A program made the translations under genes and the position numbers. Shown here in pieces: positions 9,172 through 18,385 of a stretch of 64,000 bases of DNA. Numbering within the stretch: position 1 is the first letter of the stretch; the number at the start of each line of letters is the position of its first letter. The DNA comes from Psychromonas aquimarina ATCC BAA-1526 (lineage in GTDB: Bacteria > Pseudomonadota > Gammaproteobacteria > Enterobacterales > Psychromonadaceae). Where the stretch lies: the NCBI RefSeq assembly GCF_000428725.1, contig NZ_AUAM01000015.1:62001-126000 (forward strand), given 5' to 3'. The notes below the pieces were generated by a model. The model saw only the letters and a list, made by a program, of their open reading frames with translations. It ran no database searches and was not told the origin of the DNA.

Positions 9172-10539
9172 TTAAATTACCCGAGAGAACTGGTGCTGAC
9201 GTGCTTTATTACGTAAATACACATCAAAACACATACAGATATTACGAATCAATAAACGTCCCTTGGGTTTTACGCAAATTTCATCTGCACTGACCGTGAC
9301 CAGCTGGTCATCAATAAAACACTGTAATAATTTAATATCTTCAGCAAAATACTCAGCAAAGTTTAAATCGAAATGCTCTTCGATCTCTTTAGTATCGAGT
9401 TTGAAGTTACAGATAAGTTTTTTGATCACCTCGCGGCGGATCAGATCATCCGAATTAAGTCCGACACCACGCCATTGTGCATGACCGGATTCATCAATCT
9501 GATTGTAATAGTCCGCCAGTTTTTTCTGATTTTGTGAATAACAATGGCCGATCTGACTGATTGCGGAAACCCCCAAACCAAGAAGATCTGCGTCTTCCTG
9601 TGTGGTGTACCCCTGGAAGTTACGGTGTAATATGCCCTGCTGCTGCGCAAGAGCAAGTTCATCATCTGGTTTGGCGAAATGGTCCATGCCGATAAACTGA
9701 TAGCCTGACTGAGTAAGAAACTCAATGGTATACTGGAGCATCTCCAGTTTCTCTGCAGGTTTAGGCATATCATCTTCATTAATTTTACGCTGCGCGGCAA
9801 AAATAGCCGGCATATGTGCATAATTAAAGATTGATAAACGAGCCGGATCTAACTCCAGTATTTTTTCTAAGGTGTGCGCAAAGCTGTCTTTAGTCTGCAG
9901 AGGCAGACCATAAATCATATCTAGATTGGTTGATTTGAAACCCTGCTGTTTAGCGCGGTTGAGCAGCTGGATAATAAAATCTTCATCCTGCTCGCGGTTG
10001 ACCGCTTTCTGAACCTCTTTATTAAAGTCCTGCACGCCAAGACTAAGGCGGTTAAAACCTTGCGCCGCCAGGTGATCAATTGTGCTGATTTCAATTTCGC
10101 GCGGATCAACTTCAATACTTAATTCTGCGTTTTCTTTGAAATTGAAGTTATCACGCAGCACCTTCATTAAACGGGTGATCTGCTCCGGTAATAAAAAGGT
10201 TGGTGTACCGCCGCCCCAGTGTAACTGGCTGACTTGACGATTAGTGAAATGCTGCGCTTGAATCTTAATTTCCTGTTCCAGGTAGTCCAGGTATTTATCT
10301 GCTTTGCTCTGATGGCGGGTGATTACTTTGTTACAGCCGCAGAAGTAACAAAGTTTATGACAGAAAGGGATATGGATATACAGAGAAAGCGGGCGCTCAG
10401 GGTAGATGCTGCTCGCGTCGATCAGCTGCGGGTAATTAAAACTTTCAGCAAATTCTAAAGCCGTGGGATAAGAAGTGTATCTCGGGCCGCTGTAGTTGTA
10501 TTTTTCAATTAGGGCTTGATCCCACACGAGCTTTTCCAT
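9172..10539 (-). CDS. hemN: Oxygen-independent coproporphyrinogen III dehydrogenase
   Basis: A 455-aa radical-SAM enzyme. The cluster motif is C60-x3-C64-x2-C67, with a further C69 (HIPFCHKLCYFCGCN), matching the E. coli HemN pattern; GGGTPTFL and the conserved HemN C-terminal domain are present. It converts coproporphyrinogen III to protoporphyrinogen IX without oxygen. Length and the N-terminal GPRYTSYPTA segment argue for true HemN over the shorter HemW-type paralogues. The ribosome site is AAGAGAGAGA just before the ATG. Confidence 0.96.
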   Translation of the reverse strand: MEKLVWDQALIEKYNYSGPRYTSYPTALEFAESFNYPQLIDASSIYPERPLSLYIHIPFCHKLCYFCGCNKVITRHQSKADKYLDYLEQEIKIQAQHFTNRQVSQLHWGGGTPTFLLPEQITRLMKVLRDNFNFKENAELSIEVDPREIEISTIDHLAAQGFNRLSLGVQDFNKEVQKAVNREQDEDFIIQLLNRAKQQGFKSTNLDMIYGLPLQTKDSFAHTLEKILELDPARLSIFNYAHMPAIFAAQRKINEDDMPKPAEKLEMLQYTIEFLTQSGYQFIGMDHFAKPDDELALAQQQGILHRNFQGYTTQEDADLLGLGVSAISQIGHCYSQNQKKLADYYNQIDESGHAQWRGVGLNSDDLIRREVIKKLICNFKLDTKEIEEHFDLNFAEYFAEDIKLLQCFIDDQLVTVSADEICVKPKGRLLIRNICMCFDVYLRNKARQHQFSRVI

Positions 10540-10556
10540 TTGTCTCTCTCTTCTTT

Positions 10557-11036
10557 TTATATTGAAAATGTTTCTAACTGTAGTGCTTCTTTGATTACTG
10601 CATCTTCAAGTTCTGCTTCAGCGATCTGACGGCGCCTGTCCAGCATTTTGATCTCTTTGACCGGAAACTTTTTACGCTCATCATGAGTCGGCATATCTTT
10701 TACTTTATCAAACATAGCAGACAGCGCCGGGTACTGTTCTTGTATATCAATCGGCTTGTTGAGCAGCAGTGTTTCCAGTAAAACAGTTAAACGAATAGCC
10801 GCTTCAGATACGTTGCACTGTTTCTGTGCCGTGGCCCGGGCAATAAAGCGGATACTTTCACAGATATTATCGTTACGCTGCTGTTTCTTCTGTGCCTGCT
10901 GTTCTGCTTGTTGAGCCTGCAGCTGCAGATTACGGGCTTTGTGCACTTTGATTTTATTAATCAAGATGCCGGCATAAAAGGCCAGGCCGATAATAATAAC
11001 AACTGAAACTGCAGCTAATACGATATTCAGATCCAT
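10557..11036 (-). CDS. DUF2489 membrane-anchored protein
   Basis: A 159-aa protein with one N-terminal transmembrane helix (about 4-27), followed by a Gln-rich coiled-coil stretch (about 35-55) and a helical cytoplasmic domain. This is the pattern of DUF2489 proteins, which in Vibrio, Shewanella and relatives sit next to yihI and hemN, as here. Function unknown. Ten bases separate it from yihI upstream and seventeen from hemN downstream, so yihI-DUF2489-hemN-anmK is probably one operon. Confidence 0.75.
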   Translation of the reverse strand: MDLNIVLAAVSVVIIIGLAFYAGILINKIKVHKARNLQLQAQQAEQQAQKKQQRNDNICESIRFIARATAQKQCNVSEAAIRLTVLLETLLLNKPIDIQEQYPALSAMFDKVKDMPTHDERKKFPVKEIKMLDRRRQIAEAELEDAVIKEALQLETFSI

Positions 11037-11046
11037 GCTCTACTCG

Positions 11047-11604
11047 TTATTTTTTGAATTCATTTAATGCTGAACCAGCATCTTCAAACTGCTGCAGAAG
11101 ATCTTCTTCACCCTCTTCATCTAACCAGCCAAGCTCTTTCATTATTTCCTGATGACGCTCCATCTGTTTATTAACCCACGACTGGTCGACTTGAGAAATA
11201 CTTTCATCATTATCCAGCTGCTCAAGCAGTTCATTCAGGCGGTCATCATTTTCAATTAAAGCCAGTTCTTTTTCTGGAGACAGTTTGGGTGCCGGCTGAC
11301 TTTTAATTACTTTTGCTTTCGGCTGATGCTGTACTTTTGCTGTTTCAACTGGTGCTTTTTCTTCAAGAATTAAGGGCACTGCTTTTTGACTGCCGACACG
11401 TTTTTCATTAACAGCCTGCTTAGCATTCTTCTGCTGCGTCTGTTTTGATTCATTGGCATTACGTGCACCCGCTTTATTACCTTTTAATTTACTTTTACGC
11501 TTTTTTTTGCGTGCTTCCTGCGCCTGTGAAGATGATTCTTTACGCGGGCCGCTGAATTTTGCTTCTGAATTACCTGCGGTGCGGCTTTTTTTAGTACGGG
11601 ACAT
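11047..11604 (-). CDS. yihI: Der GTPase-activating protein YihI
   Basis: A 185-aa low-complexity protein. The first 70 residues are very basic (RKKKRKSKLKGNKAG region) and the last 75 acidic (NDDRLNELLEQLDNDE and a GWLDEEGEEDLLQQFEDAG tail). That charge split and the C-terminal motif identify YihI, which activates the ribosome-assembly GTPase Der and so slows late 50S maturation. The promoter should lie in 11605-11745. Confidence 0.9.
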   Translation of the reverse strand: MSRTKKSRTAGNSEAKFSGPRKESSSQAQEARKKKRKSKLKGNKAGARNANESKQTQQKNAKQAVNEKRVGSQKAVPLILEEKAPVETAKVQHQPKAKVIKSQPAPKLSPEKELALIENDDRLNELLEQLDNDESISQVDQSWVNKQMERHQEIMKELGWLDEEGEEDLLQQFEDAGSALNEFKK

Positions 11605-11749
11605 AACAATTACCTTTCATTGTTGTTAATGTAAATGCCGTTTATCTGTGATTTGCAGATGAACACACATTTATACGCTTTTAATAAGCGTGAAATTGGA
11701 GAACTTATAAAAGCGCACAATAGCAGATCTAAGAGTGTTTAAAAAGTGT

Positions 11750-11784
11750 ATAAAAAAGGCGCTTCAATTAAGAAAGCGCCTTGC
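11750..11784 (-). terminator. Intrinsic terminator of the cytochrome c4 gene
   Basis: Arms AAGGCGCTT (11756-11764) and AAGCGCCTT (11774-11782), followed on the minus strand by a T6 run. Lies 24 bases beyond the cytochrome c4 stop. Confidence 0.85.
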
Positions 11785-11807
11785 TGAAGTCTGTCCAGCA
11801 GCTGCTG

Positions 11808-12410
11808 TTAATGCAGTGCAGAGATGTAGTGGGAAAGTAATTCAATATCTTTATCGGTCAGTTTAGCCGCTACGTCAACCATCATACCGTTGACATCATT
11901 AGCACGTGCTTTACTGCGGAATTTCTCCAGCTGTGCTTTTAAGTATGCCGGATGCTGATTAGAAATTTTAGGGAATTTAGCAAGTTCCAGACCGTTGCCG
12001 CGCGGGCCGTGACAGGCTGTACAAGCAGGAATCTGGCGCTCGATATCACCACCCATGTAAAGTTTTTGTCCGGCTTCTACTATTTCCGGTGTGACTGTTT
12101 CAGGTGTCGGGCTCTGGCTTGAATAGAAAGCTGCAAGATCTTTGATATCCTGCTCTGAAAGTGCCATTACCATGCCCGCCATAATCGGATCGTTTCGTGT
12201 ACCGTCTTTGAATTCTTGTAACTGTTTCTTAAGGTAGCTTATATGCTGTCCGGCTATTTTAGGATAAAGGTCTGACGGACTGTTTCCATCGGTGCCATGA
12301 CATGCAACACAAGTCACTGATTTTGCTTTACCTGCTTCAATATCACCTTGTGCTTGTGCGGAACTAGAAAAACAAAATACGGCAAATAATGTCACTAATA
12401 ATTTATTCAT
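11808..12410 (-). CDS. Dihaem cytochrome c4
   Basis: A 200-aa secreted protein with a signal peptide (cleavage after SSSAQA, about residue 20) and two c-type haem sites, CVACH (34-38) and CTACH (130-134), in two similar halves. Each half has a later Met suitable as distal haem ligand. Cytochromes c4 carry electrons in the periplasm from the bc1 complex to terminal oxidases, commonly cbb3. It is divergent from engB, the common order in gammaproteobacteria. Confidence 0.92.
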   Translation of the reverse strand: MNKLLVTLFAVFCFSSSAQAQGDIEAGKAKSVTCVACHGTDGNSPSDLYPKIAGQHISYLKKQLQEFKDGTRNDPIMAGMVMALSEQDIKDLAAFYSSQSPTPETVTPEIVEAGQKLYMGGDIERQIPACTACHGPRGNGLELAKFPKISNQHPAYLKAQLEKFRSKARANDVNGMMVDVAAKLTDKDIELLSHYISALH

Positions 12411-12539
12411 AACTATCCATTTTTTTCTTAAAGTATGTTAACCCAAGCATGCTACAATGAGCGCCAAATAAAACAGGTGTAGTTTACACAAGTTTAATAA
12501 AAGTAACAATTTTGCTACATGAGTAAAGCGAGGCATATC

Positions 12540-13196
12540 TTGGAATTTCAAAAAATACATTTTCAAAAAGCGCATTTTTTAATTAGTGCACCGGATATTC
12601 GTCATTTGGATAAACATCTGCCGCCTGAAAGCGGTATCGAAATCGCTTTTGCAGGGCGTTCCAATGCGGGAAAATCTAGCGCATTAAACCGCTTAACTCG
12701 TCAAAAAAGTTTAGCCAGAACCAGTAAAACACCTGGCCGTACGCAGCTGATTAATGTTTTTGAAATTGAAGAAGGTAAGCGTTTAATCGATTTACCGGGT
12801 TATGGTTTTGCTAAAGTACCGCTTGCTATGAAGCTTAAATGGCAGAAATCCTTAGGTGAGTATTTACAAGAGCGTGAATCATTAAAAGGTCTGGTTGTGT
12901 TAATGGACATCCGCCATCCCTTTAAAGATCTGGATCAGCAGCTTATTTACTGGGCGATTGATGCGGATATTCCGGTACTGGCTTTATTAACTAAAGCGGA
13001 TAAATTAAAGCAGGGCGCACGTAAAGCAACTTTATTAAAAATGCGTGAAGAAGCGAAAAATTTTGAAGGTGATGTACAGGTTGAGCTGTTTTCTTCTTTA
13101 AAAGGTTTCGGTGTTGATATCTTAGAGCGCAAAATAGCCGGCTGGTATGCTCTGGATGACCAGCTCGATACAGAGCAGGCCGCAGAAGCGGAATAA
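12540..13196 (+). CDS. engB: Ribosome-biogenesis GTPase EngB (YihA/YsxC)
   Basis: TRAFAC GTPase with G1 GRSNAGKS, G2 SKTPGRTQ, G3 DLPGYG, G4 TKAD and a G5-like FSSLK. It takes part in 50S subunit assembly. Two starts are possible: ATG at 12519, which has no Shine-Dalgarno sequence, and in-frame TTG at 12540, which has AGCGAGG about 7 bases upstream and aligns better with the E. coli N terminus. I choose TTG; the ATG form would add 7 residues (225 aa in all). Confidence 0.93.
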   Translation: MEFQKIHFQKAHFLISAPDIRHLDKHLPPESGIEIAFAGRSNAGKSSALNRLTRQKSLARTSKTPGRTQLINVFEIEEGKRLIDLPGYGFAKVPLAMKLKWQKSLGEYLQERESLKGLVVLMDIRHPFKDLDQQLIYWAIDADIPVLALLTKADKLKQGARKATLLKMREEAKNFEGDVQVELFSSLKGFGVDILERKIAGWYALDDQLDTEQAAEAE

Positions 13197-13217
13197 ATTA
13201 CTTTTTATAAGTTATAC

Positions 13218-13244
13218 AAAAAACCTCCCGAAGGAGGTTTTTTT
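13218..13244. terminator. Bidirectional intrinsic terminator between engB and the sensor kinase
   Basis: AAACCTCC-CGAA-GGAGGTTT stem-loop with T-tracts on both strands, between convergent genes. Confidence 0.9.
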
Positions 13245-13252
13245 GTTTCTGC

Positions 13253-15235
13253 CTATGAATCCATATTAGCTTTATAAGGGATGCGTATTTCAAAGTGGCA
13301 GCCCTGCTCGCCTAAGATATATTGAATATCACCTTTAAACAGCTGGTTGACGATATTGTAGACAATATGCGTGCCTAAACCGCTGCCTCCTGAGCCGCGT
13401 TTTGAGGTAACAAAGGGATCAAAAATACGATCCGCAATTTCATCGGGAATACCTTTACCCGTATCCCGGTAATTCAGATGTAATGTATCGCCTTCTAGCT
13501 TCAGCTCAATATAAATCTCACGTTTACCTTCCCAGTCTTCAAAACCATGGATCAGTGAATTCAGAATAAGATTGGAATATATCTGCACAAAACTTCCCGG
13601 GAAGCTGTAGATGGACAGATCTTCCGGGCATTCGATAAACACCTGGCAGCGGGACTGTTTAAGTTTATGTTTAAGCGAGGTGACTACCTGATCAACATTT
13701 TCTGCCAGTTTAAAGGAGTAACAGGCTTCACTGGACTGATCTACTGCGACCTGTTTGAAACTGCTGATTAAGTCGGCTGCCCGTTTCAGATTCCCGTTTA
13801 ATAAACGTCCTGACTCGGTTAAACGGACAATCAACTCTTCAACATAAGTACGTGAAAGGCTGTTGCTGGTGAGTTTATTTTTCAGGGTATCGATCTCTTC
13901 CTGCAGAAATGAAGCCGCCGTAACACTGATTCCGATCGGTGTATTAATTTCATGGGCAACACCCGCCACTAGTCCGCCTAATGATGCCATTTTTTCTGAC
14001 TCAACCAGAGTCTGCTGGGTGCGTTTTAACTGCTCTAAGGTATGGGTGATCTGCTGATTACTTTCTGTTAAGGCCGCTGTACGTATATTTACTTTTTCTT
14101 CAAGCTGATCATTAAGCTGTTTAATCTCAAATTCAATCTGTTTCTGCGGGGTGATATCGTGACCGAAACCGATTAAGTATTTGATATTCATGCCTTCGTA
14201 AAATGCCGAGAAGGTCCATAACAGTGTATTTATCTCCCCCATCTGATCGTGCATATCTATTTCGATACTGTGGATGGCTTCATTCTGGGTGAGCTTGCTA
14301 AGCAGCTCTTCTTTGCGGTCATCGAGAACAAAAATATCCAGCCAGTTTTTCTGATTCAGCTCTTCCTGACTGTAACCGGTTAAAATAACGGCCGCCGGGT
14401 TGATCGTTGATATTTTGAAATTATTGTCCAGACAGCAGATTACTGTACTTGAGGAGTTGATAATGGTAGCGGAGAAATCACGCTCCTGCTGCAGCTCTTC
14501 AATAGCAATCTCTTTATCGGTAAGTTCGGCAACGATCCTTTTCTGCATTTTATTAAGCAGATAGACCAGTTCATCAAGTTCATCACTGGAAGAAGAGATA
14601 TGGTGATTACGGCCGTCTAAAATAAGATCTTTATTATGGGTGCTGAGTTTAATATTACGTGTATACAGGGCAATTTTATTAACATGGCGGATCACCATAT
14701 AATAGATAATAAACAGAATACAGATTGAAACGACCATGGTTTTGATGGTTTGACTGACTAAGATAAGTAAAGATTTTTCTATTAAGCGGTCGTAAACTTT
14801 TTCTAATGATGCCGCAACAAATAAAGTACCAACAACCTCGCCCTGATAAGTCAGGTCAAACTTTCTACTGATATCAAATTTTTCTTTTAATGTGCCCTGT
14901 TCAATTAACGGCACTTCAGTATTGCCTAAGACCTCATGAATAAGTACATACTGCATATCTGACAGATTCATAATACCTTCAATCTGAATTTGGATCTGTT
15001 CTTCGTCAAGGTTCCATAAACTTGCCGCCATAGGCTGTAGAAAACTGGATTCAATCTGGTCGATGCTGGCCTCAATTTTGCCGACATCCTGCTGGAAATC
15101 CCACATTAGCTGAATAAGAGTGATAATAACTGCGAGTGCACTACTACAAAGGAGAATATAAGAAAGTAAGCGGTTAGAAAGGCTGTTCCTAAATTTTAAC
15201 GGCTTAAAAAGTGAAAAAATCTTTTTTGTTTTCAT
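13253..15235 (-). CDS. Orphan membrane sensor histidine kinase with PAS domain
   Basis: A 660-aa kinase. Transmembrane helices at about 22-45 and 158-182 flank a periplasmic sensor domain whose ASLWNLDEEQ segment resembles CHASE5-like domains. Then come a HAMP-like linker, a PAS domain (about 255-365) and a coiled coil. The H-box is SLGGLVAGVAHEINTPIG with phosphoacceptor H428, a class HPK4-type box, and the ATPase domain has an N-box NLILNSLIHGF, DTGKGIP and GSGGSGLGTHIV. There is no receiver domain in the protein and no response-regulator gene nearby, so the partner is encoded elsewhere. The signal is unknown. Confidence 0.88.
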   Translation of the reverse strand: MKTKKIFSLFKPLKFRNSLSNRLLSYILLCSSALAVIITLIQLMWDFQQDVGKIEASIDQIESSFLQPMAASLWNLDEEQIQIQIEGIMNLSDMQYVLIHEVLGNTEVPLIEQGTLKEKFDISRKFDLTYQGEVVGTLFVAASLEKVYDRLIEKSLLILVSQTIKTMVVSICILFIIYYMVIRHVNKIALYTRNIKLSTHNKDLILDGRNHHISSSSDELDELVYLLNKMQKRIVAELTDKEIAIEELQQERDFSATIINSSSTVICCLDNNFKISTINPAAVILTGYSQEELNQKNWLDIFVLDDRKEELLSKLTQNEAIHSIEIDMHDQMGEINTLLWTFSAFYEGMNIKYLIGFGHDITPQKQIEFEIKQLNDQLEEKVNIRTAALTESNQQITHTLEQLKRTQQTLVESEKMASLGGLVAGVAHEINTPIGISVTAASFLQEEIDTLKNKLTSNSLSRTYVEELIVRLTESGRLLNGNLKRAADLISSFKQVAVDQSSEACYSFKLAENVDQVVTSLKHKLKQSRCQVFIECPEDLSIYSFPGSFVQIYSNLILNSLIHGFEDWEGKREIYIELKLEGDTLHLNYRDTGKGIPDEIADRIFDPFVTSKRGSGGSGLGTHIVYNIVNQLFKGDIQYILGEQGCHFEIRIPYKANMDS

Positions 15236-15438
15236 TCTTGAAAATCCGAGTCATATTCAAACATAATTTACGGAGTTTGCCATAAGCAAACCACTCTCCC
15301 TATTATCGTGCGTCTAAAATGCTATCAATACCTAATAATTGCATGAGAAAAGCGTTACTTAATTCTATGTTAGCGTAAGCTTGATTTTTTGTGGAATTTC
15401 CATTTAACTCTATTTCCCTCTTTTGATAGGCCGCTGCC

Positions 15439-17490
15439 ATGAATAACACTGAAAAATTAAGTATTAACCAAACCGATGGTTTGCCTTTATTCAGCCAGAT
15501 ACTGCCGGAGCAGATAGTTCCTGCTGTGACTCAGGCAATTGAAAATAATAAGGCATTGATTGAAAAAACACTAGCAACGGATATTCCTTTTACCTGGGAT
15601 AATTTTATTAATGTATTAGATGAAGCCGATGATCATTTAGGTAAATTATGGTCTCCGGTTTCGCATATGAATGCAGTTGTTAGTAATGACCCGCTTCGTG
15701 AAGCACATGATGCTTGTTTAGCTTTATTTGCCGAGTACGGGACCTTTGTCGGCCAGCACAAAGGTTTGTATGAAGCTTACCTTAGCATAGCTGATAGTGA
15801 GCAGTTTGCCTGTTTAAAAACAGAACAGAAAAAAGTGATTAATGATGCGCTGCGCGATTTTAAATTAGCAGGTATTGCGTTACCTGAGAATAAGCAGAAA
15901 CGTTACGGTGAAATTAAGCAGGAGCTTGCGCTGCTGCAGTCACAGTTCAGCAATAATGTTATGGATGCTACCTTAGCGTGGAGTAAATTAATTACTGACG
16001 TTAATGAATTAGACGGCTTACCGGAGAATGCAGTTGCCGCCGCTGAGCAGGCAGCTCAGGAAAAAGAGCTGCAGGGTTACCTGTTAACATTAGAATTTCC
16101 TAGTTATCTGCCGGTTATCACTTACGCTAAAAACCGTTCTCTGCGTGAAGAGGTTTATACTGCGTTTTCAACACGTGCATCGGATCAGGGACCGAATGCC
16201 GGAGAGTTTGATAACTCCGATATTATTGATCAGGTTTTAGCATTGCGTCATGAATTAGCTTTACTGTTAGATTTCTCTGACTTTAGTGAGTACAGTTTAG
16301 CGACTAAAATGGCTGAAAGCCCGGATCAGGTGATTACATTTTTAACCGAGCTGGCTGAAAAATCCCGTCCGCAGGCGCTGCAGGAACGAGATCAGGTTTT
16401 AGCCTTTGCTAAACAGATGGATAACCTTGACCAGCTGCAGGCCTGGGATCTGAGTTATTATGCGGAGCTGTTGAAACAGCATCGCTATGCAATTTCAGAT
16501 GAAACGCTGCGTCCGTACTTTCCGGAAAATAAAGTTGTCAGCGGTTTGTTTGCTGTGGTTAAACGTCTGTTCGGCCTGACTATTAAAGAGTCTTTTGATT
16601 TTGATACCTGGCATGAAGATGTGCGTTTTTTCCATATTTATGATCAGCAGCAGACTCATCTTGGTAGTTTTTATCTGGATCTCTATGCCCGTGCTCATAA
16701 ACGCGGCGGGGCCTGGATGAATGACTGCCGTGTACGCCGCCGTTTAGTTAACGGAGAACTGCAGCTGCCGGTTGCCTACTTAACCTGTAATTTCACTAAG
16801 CCTGTTGGTGATAAACCGGCACTATTCAGTCATGATGAAGTGATCACTCTGTTCCATGAATTTGGTCATGGTCTTCACCATATGTTAAGTAAAATCGAAT
16901 CATCGGCAGTATCGGGTATTAATGGTGTGCCGTGGGATGCAGTGGAACTGCCTAGTCAGTTCCTGGAAAACTGGTGCTGGGAGCCGCAGGCATTAGCACT
17001 GATTTCCGGGCATGTGGATAACGGTGAAACACTGCCGGCCGAGTTACTTGAAAAAATGCTGGCGGCCAAAAACTATAACAGCGCATTAATGATGGTTCGC
17101 CAGTTAGAGTTTTCATTGTTTGATTTTGTACTGCATCATCAATACAAACCACAACAGGGCTCGCAGGTACAGTCGGTATTAAGCGAGATTCGTGCTAAAG
17201 TTGCAGTGATCACGCCGCCGCAGTTTAACCGTTTTCAGCACAGCTTTAGTCATATTTTTGCCGGCGGTTATGCTGCCGGGTATTACAGTTATAAATGGGC
17301 TGAAGTATTATCCGCGGATGCTTTTTCTCGTTTTGAAGAACTGGGTATTTTTAATGCTGAAACAGGGCAGGAATTTTTACAGGCGATCCTTGAAAAGGGC
17401 GGCAGCGAAGAGCCGATGGCCCTGTTTAAAGACTTTATGGGGCGTGAACCACAGATTGATGCCCTGTTACGTCACTGCGGCATCAAATAG
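15439..17490 (+). CDS. prlC: Oligopeptidase A (M3 metallopeptidase)
   Basis: A 683-aa cytosolic zinc peptidase. The thermolysin-like motif HEFGHGLHHM starts at H473 (H473, E474, H477) and the second zinc-ligand region SQFLENWCWE follows. The length matches E. coli PrlC/OpdA (680 aa), which degrades signal peptides and other oligopeptides. rsmJ, its common downstream neighbour, is replaced here by a MITE-like element. Confidence 0.94.
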   Translation: MNNTEKLSINQTDGLPLFSQILPEQIVPAVTQAIENNKALIEKTLATDIPFTWDNFINVLDEADDHLGKLWSPVSHMNAVVSNDPLREAHDACLALFAEYGTFVGQHKGLYEAYLSIADSEQFACLKTEQKKVINDALRDFKLAGIALPENKQKRYGEIKQELALLQSQFSNNVMDATLAWSKLITDVNELDGLPENAVAAAEQAAQEKELQGYLLTLEFPSYLPVITYAKNRSLREEVYTAFSTRASDQGPNAGEFDNSDIIDQVLALRHELALLLDFSDFSEYSLATKMAESPDQVITFLTELAEKSRPQALQERDQVLAFAKQMDNLDQLQAWDLSYYAELLKQHRYAISDETLRPYFPENKVVSGLFAVVKRLFGLTIKESFDFDTWHEDVRFFHIYDQQQTHLGSFYLDLYARAHKRGGAWMNDCRVRRRLVNGELQLPVAYLTCNFTKPVGDKPALFSHDEVITLFHEFGHGLHHMLSKIESSAVSGINGVPWDAVELPSQFLENWCWEPQALALISGHVDNGETLPAELLEKMLAAKNYNSALMMVRQLEFSLFDFVLHHQYKPQQGSQVQSVLSEIRAKVAVITPPQFNRFQHSFSHIFAGGYAAGYYSYKWAEVLSADAFSRFEELGIFNAETGQEFLQAILEKGGSEEPMALFKDFMGREPQIDALLRHCGIK

Positions 17491-17656
17491 GTAATACCAA
17501 ATCCACTAATTTTATATTCATTTATGCTGGTTAAAATGAATGCTAACTTCGTTATTGATTTTACAATTAGAACAACTAGTTACTGCAATCAATGCCTTGT
17601 TTTTATTCATTTTTCCTACGCCTAAATAGATCACCTAATTAATGGAATTGGTATAA
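17491..17656. mobile_element. MITE-like non-coding element with terminal inverted repeats
   Basis: About 165 bases with no ORF, bounded by imperfect inverted repeats: left ATACCAAATCCACTAATT from 17494 and right AATTAATGGAATTGGTAT ending 17654. Reverse-complementing the right arm gives 16 matches in 18. The left end touches the prlC stop, so insertion just downstream of prlC is likely. The size, ends and lack of coding capacity suit a miniature element mobilised in trans; no transposase is present in the window. Confidence 0.6.
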
Positions 17657-17660
17657 TTAT

Positions 17661-17696
17661 CGGGAAGCCGTTTTTAAACGACTTCCCGAGTGACTT
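17661..17696 (-). terminator. Terminator of cobO
   Basis: Long stem CGGGAAG(c/t)CGTTT with complementary arm, 17661-17688, directly beyond the cobO stop. The same hairpin read on the plus strand, with its trailing T-run, may also serve prlC. Confidence 0.7.
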
Positions 17697-17697
17697 T

Positions 17698-18291
17698 TTA
17701 CCATTCAATACCGGCCTGTGCTTTGACGCCGGCTTTAAATGCATGTTTTTCATTTAAAATCATACTGTAGGTATCTACTGCATCGATCAGTTCCTGTTTC
17801 GGCCCGCGCCCTGTTAAAACCACATTCATTTTTTCCGGGCGATTTTTTAAGGCGTCTAAAGCCGGTTGAATATCTAAATACTGATATTTGAACATATAGG
17901 TGATCTCATCAAGAATCACTAACTGGTACTGCTCATCTGCTAATAGAGTCTGCGCTTTTGCCCATGCCTTTTCTGCGCTCTTTATATCCTGTTCTTTATC
18001 TTGTGTTTCCCAGGTAAAACCATCACCCATGGCAAACCAGTCAACATTTTCATGGCTGCTGAAGAACAGTTCTTCGCCGGTGGACATAGAGCCTTTTAAA
18101 AACTGTACTACTGCGGCTTTATGGCCATGGCCAAGAGAGCGGGCTAACATACCAAATGCTGAACTGCTTTTACCTTTACCCGGCCCGGCTAGTAAAATGG
18201 AAACGCCGCGCTCCTGGTCTGCTGCCGCAATTTTCTGGTCCTGCTTCTCTTTGATCGCTTTCATTTTTTTCAAGTGTTTTTGATCGTTCAT
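17698..18291 (-). CDS. cobO: Cob(I)yrinic acid a,c-diamide adenosyltransferase
   Basis: About 197 aa from the ATG at 18291, which has an AAGGAG site; the frame is open 8 codons further upstream but without a ribosome site. P-loop GPGKGKSS at 36-43, VVQFLKGS, VILDEITYMF and VVLTGRGPKQELIDAVD identify the CobA/CobO/BtuR family (E. coli BtuR, 196 aa). It transfers the adenosyl group of ATP to cob(I)alamin or cobinamide. It complements cbiB-cobD at 5.2-7.2 kb, giving three scattered steps of coenzyme B12 assembly. Confidence 0.94.
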   Translation of the reverse strand: MNDQKHLKKMKAIKEKQDQKIAAADQERGVSILLAGPGKGKSSSAFGMLARSLGHGHKAAVVQFLKGSMSTGEELFFSSHENVDWFAMGDGFTWETQDKEQDIKSAEKAWAKAQTLLADEQYQLVILDEITYMFKYQYLDIQPALDALKNRPEKMNVVLTGRGPKQELIDAVDTYSMILNEKHAFKAGVKAQAGIEW

Positions 18292-18316
18292 GCTGGCTCC
18301 TTGTCTGTAATACAAA

Positions 18317-18342
18317 AAAGCCTACTAATTTAGTAGGCTTTT
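18317..18342. terminator. Intrinsic terminator between nhaA and cobO
   Basis: Perfect palindrome AAAAGCCTACTAA/TTAGTAGGCTTTT with T-runs on both strands, placed after the nhaA stop and just upstream of the cobO ribosome site. Confidence 0.85.
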
Positions 18343-18385
18343 CTGCAAGGTTAACTCAGATTGTTGTACTTAACAAATTGAGTTA

